The position numbers and the translations under genes were made by a program. Below the pieces are notes generated by a model, which saw only the letters and a program-made list of their open reading frames with translations, had not been told where the DNA came from and did not search any database. 5,652 nucleotides of DNA from Desulfobacteraceae bacterium (lineage in GTDB: Bacteria; Desulfobacterota; Desulfobacteria; Desulfobacterales; BuS5), in contig DAOWMW010000100.1 in NCBI GenBank assembly GCA_030642865.1, positions 1-5,652 on the forward strand, read 5' to 3'. How positions within the stretch are numbered: position 1 is the first letter of the stretch; every line of letters begins with the position of its first letter. Of the stretch, positions 1-5,652 are shown in pieces.

Positions 1-2
1 CC

Positions 3-476
3 CACCAGCACCGGCTGTCCATTACCCACTGGGCGCAAAATGCCCGTGAACGAAGCCTCTACAACAGTTTCTCCAGGGGTCGCAGTGAATGCGTTCCTCT
101 GGGCGCCGGAGCAGGGGGATGGCTGGGCGGGAACATGTTCTTTCTGGAGGGAGACCTGAAAGTCTACACCCGGATGGTGGAAGCAGGGGAAAAACCGCTT
201 GCCATGGGATTCGGCAATAATGAGAACTATCTTCTTTTCAAGGATATCTCCTACCAGATTGAACTGGGGTATTGTGACTTCAGATCTCTTTCAATCCGCC
301 ATCAGTTGGATCTTTTTGCCATAGCTGGTCCTGTGGTGATGCAGTGGGAAAAGGTGGGGCTCATCCGAATTGATAACGAGTGCCTTCACCTGACCCGGGC
401 AGGAGAGTTCTGGGCGATCAATCTGGCCCAGATATTGATAGATATTCTGCAGATGCAGGATAAAAAGGATCGTTAG
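3..476 (+). CDS. HutW/ChuW-like radical SAM protein, C-terminal part (5' end outside window)
   Basis: The reading frame is open from the first complete codon at 3, well upstream of the internal ATG at 135, so this is the 3' end of a longer gene (about 157 residues visible). The stretch ECVPLGAGAGGWLGGN, followed by EAGEKPLAMGF and a C-terminal module ending LTRAGEFWAINLAQILIDIL, resembles the C-terminal half of the HemN-related HutW/ChuW family. Known members are oxygen-independent radical SAM methyltransferases that open the haem ring and release iron. The CxxxCxxC iron-sulfur motif would lie upstream and cannot be seen, so catalytic competence is unverified. A coproporphyrinogen III dehydrogenase-like (HemN/HemW) paralogue is the main alternative. 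The gene ends 1 nt before the ATG of a small membrane protein, suggesting one transcript. Its start is clearly more GC-rich than the genes right of 860. Family call fairly sure, exact substrate not. Confidence 0.7.
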   Translation, partial: HQHRLSITHWAQNARERSLYNSFSRGRSECVPLGAGAGGWLGGNMFFLEGDLKVYTRMVEAGEKPLAMGFGNNENYLLFKDISYQIELGYCDFRSLSIRHQLDLFAIAGPVVMQWEKVGLIRIDNECLHLTRAGEFWAINLAQILIDILQMQDKKDR

Positions 477-477
477 T

Positions 478-753
478 ATGGAAAAGCATTTTGCCATCAT
501 ATTGATCTCATTTTTCATTAACCTTCCCATGGGAATGCTGGTGGCAAGATCAAAGAAAGCGGCTCTTAAATTGCTCTTTATTCATTTGCCGGTGCCGGTA
601 TTGATCATATTCAGAAAAAGATGGGAATTGGATAACTACTATATTGCCGTCATTATCTTGTTTGCCGTTTTCGGCCTGTTGACCGGTAAATGGCTGCACC
701 AAAGGCTGCCTCAAGTTTTTACTGCTAAAAAAAAGGGGGGGGAGATCAAATAA
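478..753 (+). CDS. Small three-helix membrane protein, unknown function
   Basis: This encodes 91 residues that I do not recognise as a named family. There are three hydrophobic stretches: about residues 5-23 (FAIILISFFINLPMGMLVA), 30-45 (LKLLFIHLPVPVLIIF) and 54-73 (YYIAVIILFAVFGLLTGKWL). The loops and tail are basic, so it is probably a small inner-membrane protein. The start is well supported: AAGGA at 465-469 lies 8 nt before the ATG, and the ATG follows the upstream stop by one base, so translation is probably coupled to the HutW-like gene. The 3' end runs through an A8G8 tract (727-742) encoding the tail TAKKKGGEIK, and its TAA stop overlaps the presumed first codon of the DUF4491-like frame. 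A role in haem or iron handling would be a guess from position alone. Confidence 0.7.
   Translation: MEKHFAIILISFFINLPMGMLVARSKKAALKLLFIHLPVPVLIIFRKRWELDNYYIAVIILFAVFGLLTGKWLHQRLPQVFTAKKKGGEIK
727..742 (+). other. A8G8 homopolymer tract with in-phase A-AAA-AAG slippery heptamer
   Basis: Eight A (727-734) are followed by eight G (735-742) at the 3' end of the 91-residue membrane protein gene. In the frame of that gene the codons are AAA AAA AAG GGG GGG GAG, so bases 729-735 form A-AAA-AAG in the phase needed for -1 slippage, the heptamer type used in E. coli dnaX. A -1 shift would avoid the TAA at 751-753 and enter the DUF4491-like frame without meeting a stop. The G run plus AG also gives a purine-rich Shine-Dalgarno-like block 5 nt before the ATA at 750. 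Whether any slippage occurs is inference. Such a run is also a hotspot for mutation and sequencing error. Confidence 0.4.
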
Positions 754-974
754 ATTTTTCTGGAATTATCATGGGAATCATTGTTTTTCTTTTGATCAGT
801 GCTGGCCATGTCATGGTCATCAAGGGCGAGGATTATTTCGGTTATAAATGGGGGCTTCTATTGTTTTGTATTGCACCCCTCTTTAACAGTATCTGCAATC
901 ATCTTTGCATATTTTTGAGCGTTATCACTGGTGGGTGCTTCCACCATTATTCTGCACAGGGGCTGGGTCCCTGA
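750..974 (+). pseudogene. DUF4491-like small membrane protein, truncated, no ATG at the expected start
   Basis: Read from the ATA at 750, the frame gives (I)NFSGIIMGIIVFLLIS, then GHVMVIKGEDYFGYKWG. From memory this matches the start of DUF4491 proteins, which begin MNF(S/T)GI and carry a HP(I/V)VIKxEYYFG motif after the first helix, with a usual length of about 90-100 residues. The first ATG in frame is at 771, inside the first helix, preceded by GGA at 762-764. The expected start codon is ATA, overlapping the previous stop in ATAA where ATGA would be usual. After roughly codon 40 (about 855-880) the frame runs antisense through the 3' end of glmM until 974 and the DUF4491-like sequence is lost. 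I therefore read it as a 5' remnant cut by a rearrangement, not a complete gene. A short expressed peptide from 771 cannot be excluded. Function unknown. Confidence 0.5.
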
Positions 975-2210
975 ATACCGGACAAGCACCCTCCCCTTTT
1001 GACCCAAAATTGACTCAACAGATTTTATAGCCCCCATGATATCCCTGTCTGTATCAATGGGAGGTTTTTTATTTACTTTTACATTAAGGATAACCTGGGG
1101 AAAAACATCCATTACCTTTGCAAGACTGGATAATGGTTTTGCTTCTTTTATTATTGCTTCCAGCAGCCTCAACGCAGAAAGAATGCCATCACCTGTTGTA
1201 TGATGATCCAGAAAAATCATATGCCCGGAGTCTTCACCACCTAAAACAGCCTGTTCTGCAATCATTTTTTCCATCACATACCTGTCTCCGACCCCTGCAA
1301 GCACATGTTTTATTCCCATATTTTTTAATGCCATCCCCAGCCCCATATTACTCATCACGGTACTTATCACTATATTATTTTTTAATCTTTTATTTTTTTT
1401 AAAATAATTTGCGCATACCGCAAGTACCTGATCGCCGGTCAATCTATTCCCTTTTTCATCAACCGCCGTAAGTCTGTCTCCGTCACCATCAAAGGCAAAT
1501 CCCACGTCTGCTTTTTTTTCAATAACTTTTTTTATCAACTCATCAGGATGCTCTGACCCACATTTATAATTTATATTTTCCCCGTTGGGATTTATAAAAA
1601 GGGTTTCAACTTCTGCTTTGAGTTGCGTAAATATAAGGGATGCTGCCCTGCAGGCTGCCCCATTTGCACAATCAATGACAATTTTTATCCCCTCCAGGGA
1701 AGGGAGGATTGAATTTTGAAGAAAATCGACATATTCTTCAACCGGGTTGCTGAGTTTATAAATTCTGCCGATTTTTTTGTTAAAAATGTTTTTTTGCTGT
1801 GATTTGCTCCCATCAAAAACAAATTTTTCTATTTCTGCTTCTGCCTGGTCTGAAAGTTTAAATCCCTTATTATTAAAAAATTTTATACCATTATCATAAT
1901 AAGGGTTATGGGATGCGGATATAACAATCCCGGCGTCTGCTTCATTTTTTAACACATTAAAAGCGACACCAGGGGTGGGGATGACACCTGCCAGCAAAAC
2001 ATTGGCACCCATGGAACAAATTCCTGCAGCCAACCCTGATTCTATCATATCCCCTGATATTCTGGTATCCCTGCCAATGATTATTTCTGTTCTTTCCCGA
2101 TTTTTGAAAAAAGATGCAGCAGCTTTACCGATCTTTACCGCCATTTCAGGGGTCATCGGATATTTGCTGGCCATCCCCCTTATACCGTCAGTACCAAATA
2201 GTTTATTCAT
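858..2210 (-). CDS. glmM: Phosphoglucosamine mutase GlmM
   Basis: This cytoplasmic enzyme interconverts glucosamine-6-phosphate and glucosamine-1-phosphate, the step before GlmU in UDP-GlcNAc synthesis for peptidoglycan and lipopolysaccharide. Its 450 residues are the normal family length and all four active-site loops are visible. The N-terminus is MNKLFGTDGIRG. The phosphoserine loop SASHNP has catalytic Ser100. The Mg-binding loop is DGDGDR at 241-246, the sugar-specificity loop GGEDSGH at 324-330, and the phosphate-binding loop RYSGTQPLCR at 411-420, where most GlmM have RPSGTEP. The start overlaps the stop of the upstream beta-helix gene by 8 nt (ATGAATAA), with no strong Shine-Dalgarno, so translational coupling is likely. 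The last few residues (CNTKQ) and the TAG stop lie at a junction with the convergent DUF4491-like frame, and no terminator hairpin follows. The gene is AT-rich with many A/T runs. Identification secure. Confidence 0.96.
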   Translation of the reverse strand: MNKLFGTDGIRGMASKYPMTPEMAVKIGKAAASFFKNRERTEIIIGRDTRISGDMIESGLAAGICSMGANVLLAGVIPTPGVAFNVLKNEADAGIVISASHNPYYDNGIKFFNNKGFKLSDQAEAEIEKFVFDGSKSQQKNIFNKKIGRIYKLSNPVEEYVDFLQNSILPSLEGIKIVIDCANGAACRAASLIFTQLKAEVETLFINPNGENINYKCGSEHPDELIKKVIEKKADVGFAFDGDGDRLTAVDEKGNRLTGDQVLAVCANYFKKNKRLKNNIVISTVMSNMGLGMALKNMGIKHVLAGVGDRYVMEKMIAEQAVLGGEDSGHMIFLDHHTTGDGILSALRLLEAIIKEAKPLSSLAKVMDVFPQVILNVKVNKKPPIDTDRDIMGAIKSVESILGQKGRVLVRYSGTQPLCRIMVEAPTSDNAQKYAKMIADTVKEGCNTKQ

Positions 2211-3429
2211 AATTATATATAATTTCTAAAAGGTTATCAGCTATTTCATCAACTATCCCCTGTAGCCACATGGTCCCTGCTGCTCTCTCCTTATTCTCCA
2301 GGCCTTTAATTACACTCAAATAATTATTCCCTTTTTTTTCGATGCATGAGCTGATTATTCCCATAAAAGTCTCGCGCAAAGCAGCATTTTCCTTATAAAT
2401 CAAATTTTTAAAATAGATGGCAACTTTATTCCAGTTTAAGGAAAGACCGGTAATTTCCCTGATTTTACAGAAAAAAATCTCTAATTTTTCTATTCTTTCC
2501 AAAACAGCGACGCTGATATTTTTTTTTAAACCATAAAGAAGGGGTTCAGGAAAATCTTCGGAAACAAACATTGATCGTATATCAGCATACCACCGGGACA
2601 AAGCAATGAGATTAGCAATATATATAATATTATTTTTTATTATTCTTTTATAACTTATTTGGGCACCAGAGAAATAGGGAAGATTTAATTCTTCGGTTTT
2701 CCCGGCCATGAGAAGACGGGAATTTCGCAATTCATCTTTTCTCCATACAGATCCTGCGGCAATGACAATACCGAAGCCCAAACGGCAGGGGCCCACAAGC
2801 CCCCCCTGGCCACCAAGAAAAACAGGGAGCTGATTAAGCATGACACCCCTGGGAACATCTCCAATTAGAGACGGGGTAGCCTTATCCTGATTTGGCGTGA
2901 AATTAAAATGAACATAAGAACTTCCTATTTCGCTGTGATTTTTTTTTCCGGTTCCGCCGGACATAAAACAATCGCAAAAATTTATCAAACTTCCTAAAGT
3001 AACAAAAGGAAAAAGAATGGTCTGTTTTAAACCGACAGTATGGGCACAACTGGCATTTTCTTCGAGAATAGTCCCCCCACGCACATATGCACCATTGCCC
3101 ATGGAGGTGTTTTCAAGAAAAACAGCATCTTTTAAAAAGCCTCCTTTTAAATCCACACTGGGTCCCATCTGACAATTATCGACCACAAGGGGACCTTCAT
3201 ATCCTAATCTGGCATTATGTGATATATATGTATTTCTGCCAAATATTCTGCATCCGGAATAAATTCTTACTCCATTTCCGGAAATTCTTTCTATATCAAC
3301 TTCATCAGATATTTCAATGGTTTCCGGGTTTGAAAATTTGACCCCTTTGTCAGCCAGTTTTCGTATTTTGTTGATGCTCATATTTTTCATATCCAAAGAT
3401 TTGATCAGGCTGGTCATAACATCGGCCAT
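2203..3429 (-). CDS. GlmU-like left-handed beta-helix protein (UDP-GlcNAc pyrophosphorylase-related), no nucleotidyltransferase domain
   Basis: This is a 408-residue protein. About residues 40-240 show hexapeptide-type turns (SGNGVRIYSGCRIFG, LENTSMGNGAYVRGGTILEENA, GGQGGLVGPCRLGFGIVIAAG) expected of a left-handed beta-helix, the fold of the GlmU acetyltransferase half. HFNFTPNQDKATPSLIGD at 174-191 lines up with the GlmU CNYDGANK region, and 206-232 with its last coils. The region equivalent to GlmU AGHLTY reads GSLINF (146-151), so the catalytic His seems absent. Residues ~262-408 are a predicted helical domain not found in GlmU, and the N-terminal ~40 residues replace the pyrophosphorylase half. 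Relatives are often annotated as UDP-N-acetylglucosamine pyrophosphorylase, which the visible domains do not support. The overlap with glmM suggests a role in amino-sugar metabolism, or sugar binding or acyl transfer. Met1 is used as start; Met5 or Met14 are possible because no Shine-Dalgarno is seen. Fold confident, activity unknown. Confidence 0.75.
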   Translation of the reverse strand: MADVMTSLIKSLDMKNMSINKIRKLADKGVKFSNPETIEISDEVDIERISGNGVRIYSGCRIFGRNTYISHNARLGYEGPLVVDNCQMGPSVDLKGGFLKDAVFLENTSMGNGAYVRGGTILEENASCAHTVGLKQTILFPFVTLGSLINFCDCFMSGGTGKKNHSEIGSSYVHFNFTPNQDKATPSLIGDVPRGVMLNQLPVFLGGQGGLVGPCRLGFGIVIAAGSVWRKDELRNSRLLMAGKTEELNLPYFSGAQISYKRIIKNNIIYIANLIALSRWYADIRSMFVSEDFPEPLLYGLKKNISVAVLERIEKLEIFFCKIREITGLSLNWNKVAIYFKNLIYKENAALRETFMGIISSCIEKKGNNYLSVIKGLENKERAAGTMWLQGIVDEIADNLLEIIYNYE

Positions 3430-3433
3430 CAGA

Positions 3434-3506
3434 TGTTAAAGCTAACAGATATTCAGATAAATAATTTATAAAAAAATAAATTGGTAACATCTTCTTGAAT
3501 TTGTTA
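3434..3506. promoter_or_regulatory. Possible operator: TGTTA/TAACA half-sites upstream of the beta-helix gene
   Basis: TGTTA-AAGC-TAACA (3434-3447) is a 5-bp inverted repeat with a 4-bp spacer, ending 4 nt before the ATG of the beta-helix gene, where a ribosome binding site would normally be. Two more copies follow, TAACA at 3485-3489 and TGTTA at 3502-3506. No known regulator is matched. I found no clear sigma-70 promoter for the beta-helix gene. The rest of 3430-3623 is AT-rich and holds nothing else I can support. Confidence 0.2.
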
Positions 3507-3623
3507 ATCAGACTTGATAAGTATATAAGAAAAAATAGCGGGGGTGCTTAAGTGAATTTGATTTGATTTTTAAAGGATATATCTTATTTTTATAAGCTTC
3601 TATGTTTTATGCCAAATAGTTGC

Positions 3624-3644
3624 AAAAACAGCCGTTTCTGTTTT

Positions 3645-3645
<1 letters not shown>
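3624..3645 (-). terminator. Hairpin terminator of tRNA-Arg
   Basis: On the - strand, immediately after the tRNA, AAAAACAG - loop AAACGG - CTGTTTTT forms an 8-bp stem whose 3' arm ends in five T. The first A of the stem is the last base of the encoded CCA. The stem is A/T-rich and therefore not very stable, but position and T run fit an intrinsic terminator. Confidence 0.6.
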
Positions 3646-3721
<76 letters not shown>

Positions 3722-3733
3722 AACTGCTCTAAC

Positions 3734-3762
3734 TATGTAGCAGATTTTATTTTTAATGTCCA
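3734..3762 (-). promoter_or_regulatory. Sigma-70-type promoter of tRNA-Arg
   Basis: On the - strand, -35 TGGACA (3757-3762) and -10 TACATA (3734-3739) are separated by exactly 17 bp. The -10 ends 12 nt before the first base of the tRNA, leaving room for a start 5-7 nt upstream of the mature 5' end. Each box differs from consensus by one or two bases. It overlaps the alternative upstream ATG (3756) of the divergent rpoH frame, so that region would serve both genes. Confidence 0.65.
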
Positions 3763-3788
3763 CTATTTATTTGTATTATACCTCTATT

Positions 3789-4715
3789 ATGGGCTCTAAA
3801 ACCACCGGAAAAAAATCGATTCAAAAAGGGACTCAATCTTCTCAAAAAGCCCTCGTAAAATTTGATCCTCTCCAGCAATATATGCGAGATATCGGCAAAT
3901 ACACTCTCCTTACAAGGGAAGAGGAAATTGAACTTGGCAAAAGGATCCAGGAAGATGGAGACAAGGAAGCTGCATACCACCTTGCAACTTCCAACCTGAG
4001 ACTGGTTGTGAAAATTGCAATGGAATTTCAAAAGATCTGGATGCAGAATCTTTTGGATCTGATCCAGGAAGGGAATGTAGGGCTCATGCATGCTGTGAGG
4101 AAATTCAGCCCCTATAAAAATGTGAAATTTTCATATTACTCTTCATTCTGGATAAAAGCATACATCCTCAAGTTTATCATGGATAACTGGCGTCTTGTGA
4201 AGATAGGTACAACCCAGGCCCAGCGAAAACTCTTTTTCAAGCTTAAAAAAGAAAAACAGAAATTAATAGATGAAGGCTTTGAACCTGGGCCAAAACTCCT
4301 TTCAAAAAACCTGGGAGTATCAGAGCATGAAATTGTCGATATGGATCAGCGACTTGATGGGTGGGATATTTCCATAGATGCTCCCATAAATGACACTTCA
4401 AACACTAAAGTATCCGAGCTGATGGAGGTTGAAACAAAATCTGCTGAAGAAAAGATGGCTGAAAAAGAGATGAAAGGAATTTTGCATGATAAACTGGTTT
4501 CCTTTAAAGAGCAATTATCAGAAAGAGAGCTTCACATTTTTGAATCACGTATTTTTTCAGATGAGCCGGAAACATTACAGACAATAGGCGATAAATATAA
4601 TATATCAAGGGAGCGCGTACGGCAGATAGAAAAAAATATTAAAGAACGAATGAAAAAATATTTTCAAAAAATACTTGTAGATTTTGATACTTACACAAAT
4701 GGTGGTCTTCCCTGA
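3789..4715 (+). CDS. rpoH: RNA polymerase heat-shock sigma factor RpoH (sigma-32)
   Basis: This directs RNA polymerase to heat-shock (chaperone and protease) promoters. The chosen start gives 308 residues, near the family's usual ~285-300. Region 1.2 is DPLQQYMRDIGKYTLLTREEEIELGKRI (27-54). Region 2 is LRLVVKIAMEFQ through NWRLVKIGTT (about 70-142). The RpoH-specific box is QRKLFFKLKK (145-154; E. coli QRKLFFNLRK). The region 4 helix-turn-helix is LQTIGDKYNISRERVRQIEKNIKER (263-287). The box separates it from RpoD and RpoS. An in-frame ATG at 3756 would add MSTIYLYYTSI, but this hydrophobic leader is atypical and overlaps the divergent tRNA promoter, so ATG 3789 is preferred. Neither start has a visible Shine-Dalgarno, and I cannot place the promoter. 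RpoH in E. coli is controlled by mRNA structure and proteolysis; whether that applies here is not visible. Identification firm, start moderate. Confidence 0.88.
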   Translation: MGSKTTGKKSIQKGTQSSQKALVKFDPLQQYMRDIGKYTLLTREEEIELGKRIQEDGDKEAAYHLATSNLRLVVKIAMEFQKIWMQNLLDLIQEGNVGLMHAVRKFSPYKNVKFSYYSSFWIKAYILKFIMDNWRLVKIGTTQAQRKLFFKLKKEKQKLIDEGFEPGPKLLSKNLGVSEHEIVDMDQRLDGWDISIDAPINDTSNTKVSELMEVETKSAEEKMAEKEMKGILHDKLVSFKEQLSERELHIFESRIFSDEPETLQTIGDKYNISRERVRQIEKNIKERMKKYFQKILVDFDTYTNGGLP

Positions 4716-5015
4716 ATTATATATAGACCGTCACGCAAACAATTCTGGTCTCCGTTCATGCACTATTTATACTTATATTTGCTTAACACAATCTGAGCAA
4801 AAAAGTCAGTACTGTCCAGTTATAATCTTGCGTGAGGAAAATTTAATTGCTTTTGTAGCGTATTGAATAAATTTAATAGAATTTCCTGGTGGGGCATAAC
4901 CAAAAAATTACGATTGTTTAGGATTGGGGATGACATAAATTCACGATCTTAGACTTTTAAAAATTTTGTTTCTTGCAATTTCCTGTTTGAACACTACTTT
5001 AAAAAAATCCCATAT
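4716..5015. other. AT-rich spacer between rpoH and the TPR lipoprotein gene
   Basis: I see no gene, RNA or convincing terminator in these 300 bases. A TATAAT occurs at 4821-4826 without a matching -35. TTGTAG (4853-4858), 16 bp, TAATAG (4875-4880) is a weak promoter candidate for the downstream lipoprotein gene. TCACGCAA (4731-4738) is repeated inverted as TTGCGTGA (4828-4835), 89 nt apart. A short open frame starting at 4684 lacks protein-like features. Confidence 0.4.
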
Positions 5016-5652
5016 ATGAAATATATTATTAAAAGGCTGAATATACTTTTGATTATCTTCTTTTTTACGGGTTGTGCAATAAATAGACAATACCTTCCCG
5101 TTGATCACGAACAGATAAGGCAGCCTTCTTTTACCAGCGACAGAAAATATTATTATTTTATCCAGGCACGGTTGCAGAGCATAAAGGGGAATCCTTATGC
5201 GGCTGTAAATTACCTTCAAAAAGCAATCACCTGTGACAATGAGTCAATATTTTTAAAAAAAGAACTTCTCCTCCTTTACCTTAATATGAACAAAATAGAC
5301 AAGGGTTTGGAAGTTGTTAAAGAAATACTCCACCAGGAACCTGACAATGTTGCTGTATTAATACTCCTGGGCAAACTTAATTACGATATGGGGAACCTGG
5401 AAAAGACTATAAATGTATATTCCAGAGTGATAGAGATAGATCCCGGACAAGAGGATATTTATTTATTCCTGGGTAATACATACCTTAAACAAGGGGAGGT
5501 TGCAAAAGCTGAGACCTTATATAAAAAACTGGCTGAAAATTTTCCTGAAGCCTATGCAGGACATTTTTTTCTAGGGAAGATCTATGCTGATAAAGGGGAT
5601 TTCAACAAAGCAAAAAAAGAATTCCAACGGACTCTGGAACTTGAACCTGAGC
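5016..5652 (+). CDS. TPR-repeat lipoprotein, N-terminal part (3' end outside window)
   Basis: An uninterrupted frame begins at ATG 5016 and runs off the window with 212 complete codons. The N-terminus MKYIIKRLNILLIIFFFTGC is a lipoprotein signal: basic n-region, hydrophobic core and lipobox FTGC with Cys20. Position +2 is Ala, not Asp, so in E. coli terms it would be sent to the outer membrane. Five 34-residue tetratricopeptide repeats follow back to back at about 43-76, 77-110, 111-144, 145-178 and 179-212, with typical features (LGKLNYDMGNLEKTINVYSRVIEIDPG). TPR arrays are protein-protein scaffolds, so a role in envelope assembly or export is plausible, but no specific partner is visible. 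No Shine-Dalgarno precedes the ATG. The start rests on the signal peptide. Base composition and codon use match rpoH and glmM. Confidence 0.85.
   Translation, partial: MKYIIKRLNILLIIFFFTGCAINRQYLPVDHEQIRQPSFTSDRKYYYFIQARLQSIKGNPYAAVNYLQKAITCDNESIFLKKELLLLYLNMNKIDKGLEVVKEILHQEPDNVAVLILLGKLNYDMGNLEKTINVYSRVIEIDPGQEDIYLFLGNTYLKQGEVAKAETLYKKLAENFPEAYAGHFFLGKIYADKGDFNKAKKEFQRTLELEPE

Noticed and set aside
810..822. CCATG-T-CATGG palindrome as a glmM terminator
   Set aside because: The loop would be one base and no T run follows on the - strand, so it cannot act as an intrinsic terminator.
1118..1402. Open frame on + strand inside glmM beginning MQDWIMVLLLLLLLP
   Set aside because: Its signal-peptide look comes from the antisense of AT-rich GlmM codons; glmM is certain on the other strand.
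3501..3529. TTGTTA - 17 bp - TATAAG, a promoter-like pair on the + strand
   Set aside because: It would transcribe antisense through the tRNA and its hairpin, with no gene until rpoH 260 bp away. Such pairs are easily found by chance in AT-rich sequence.
4684..4866. Open frame of 60 codons overlapping the rpoH end
   Set aside because: No Shine-Dalgarno, low-complexity AT-driven translation, and it overlaps the rpoH 3' end in another frame.
4941..5219. Open frame on the - strand over the start of the lipoprotein gene
   Set aside because: It is antisense to a clear lipoprotein signal peptide and the first TPR, and has no features of its own.

Overview
This is a moderately AT-rich window of bacterial chromosome. 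The most likely source is a Desulfobacterota-type (former deltaproteobacterial) anaerobe. This rests on family style only: a HutW-like radical SAM protein, a GlmM with the variant phosphate loop RYSGTQPLCR, a stand-alone GlmU-like beta-helix protein, an RpoH whose RpoH box reads QRKLFFKLKK, and a tRNA with an encoded CCA end. No marker fixes the species.

Left part (1-~870, + strand, visibly more GC-rich at its start): the 3' end of a HutW/ChuW-like radical SAM gene, a small three-helix membrane protein 1 nt behind it, and the first ~40 codons of a DUF4491-like small membrane protein. That last gene has no ATG at its expected start. The expected first codon is ATA, overlapping the upstream stop codon. 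An A8G8 run containing an in-phase A-AAA-AAG heptamer lies just before it. Around 855-880 the DUF4491-like similarity stops and the 3' end of a convergent AT-rich glmM begins. This looks like a rearrangement or insertion junction, or an assembly join.

Middle part (858-3429, - strand): a two-gene unit. A GlmU-like left-handed beta-helix protein with an extra helical C-terminal domain overlaps the following glmM (phosphoglucosamine mutase) by 8 nt. Together they suggest amino-sugar nucleotide metabolism, although the beta-helix protein lacks the nucleotidyltransferase half of GlmU and appears to lack its catalytic histidine. Next comes a short AT-rich spacer and tRNA-Arg(TCT) on the - strand, with its own promoter and hairpin terminator.

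Right part (3789-5652, + strand): rpoH, the heat-shock sigma factor sigma-32, divergent from the tRNA; a 300-bp AT-rich spacer with no convincing signals; and the 5' part of a TPR lipoprotein gene that runs off the window. It was found by direct reading because it has no stop codon here.

Most of the window is ordinary housekeeping. I see no defence system, CRISPR array, IS element or phage gene. The spots most worth a second look are the 727-880 stretch and the GlmU-like protein beside glmM.
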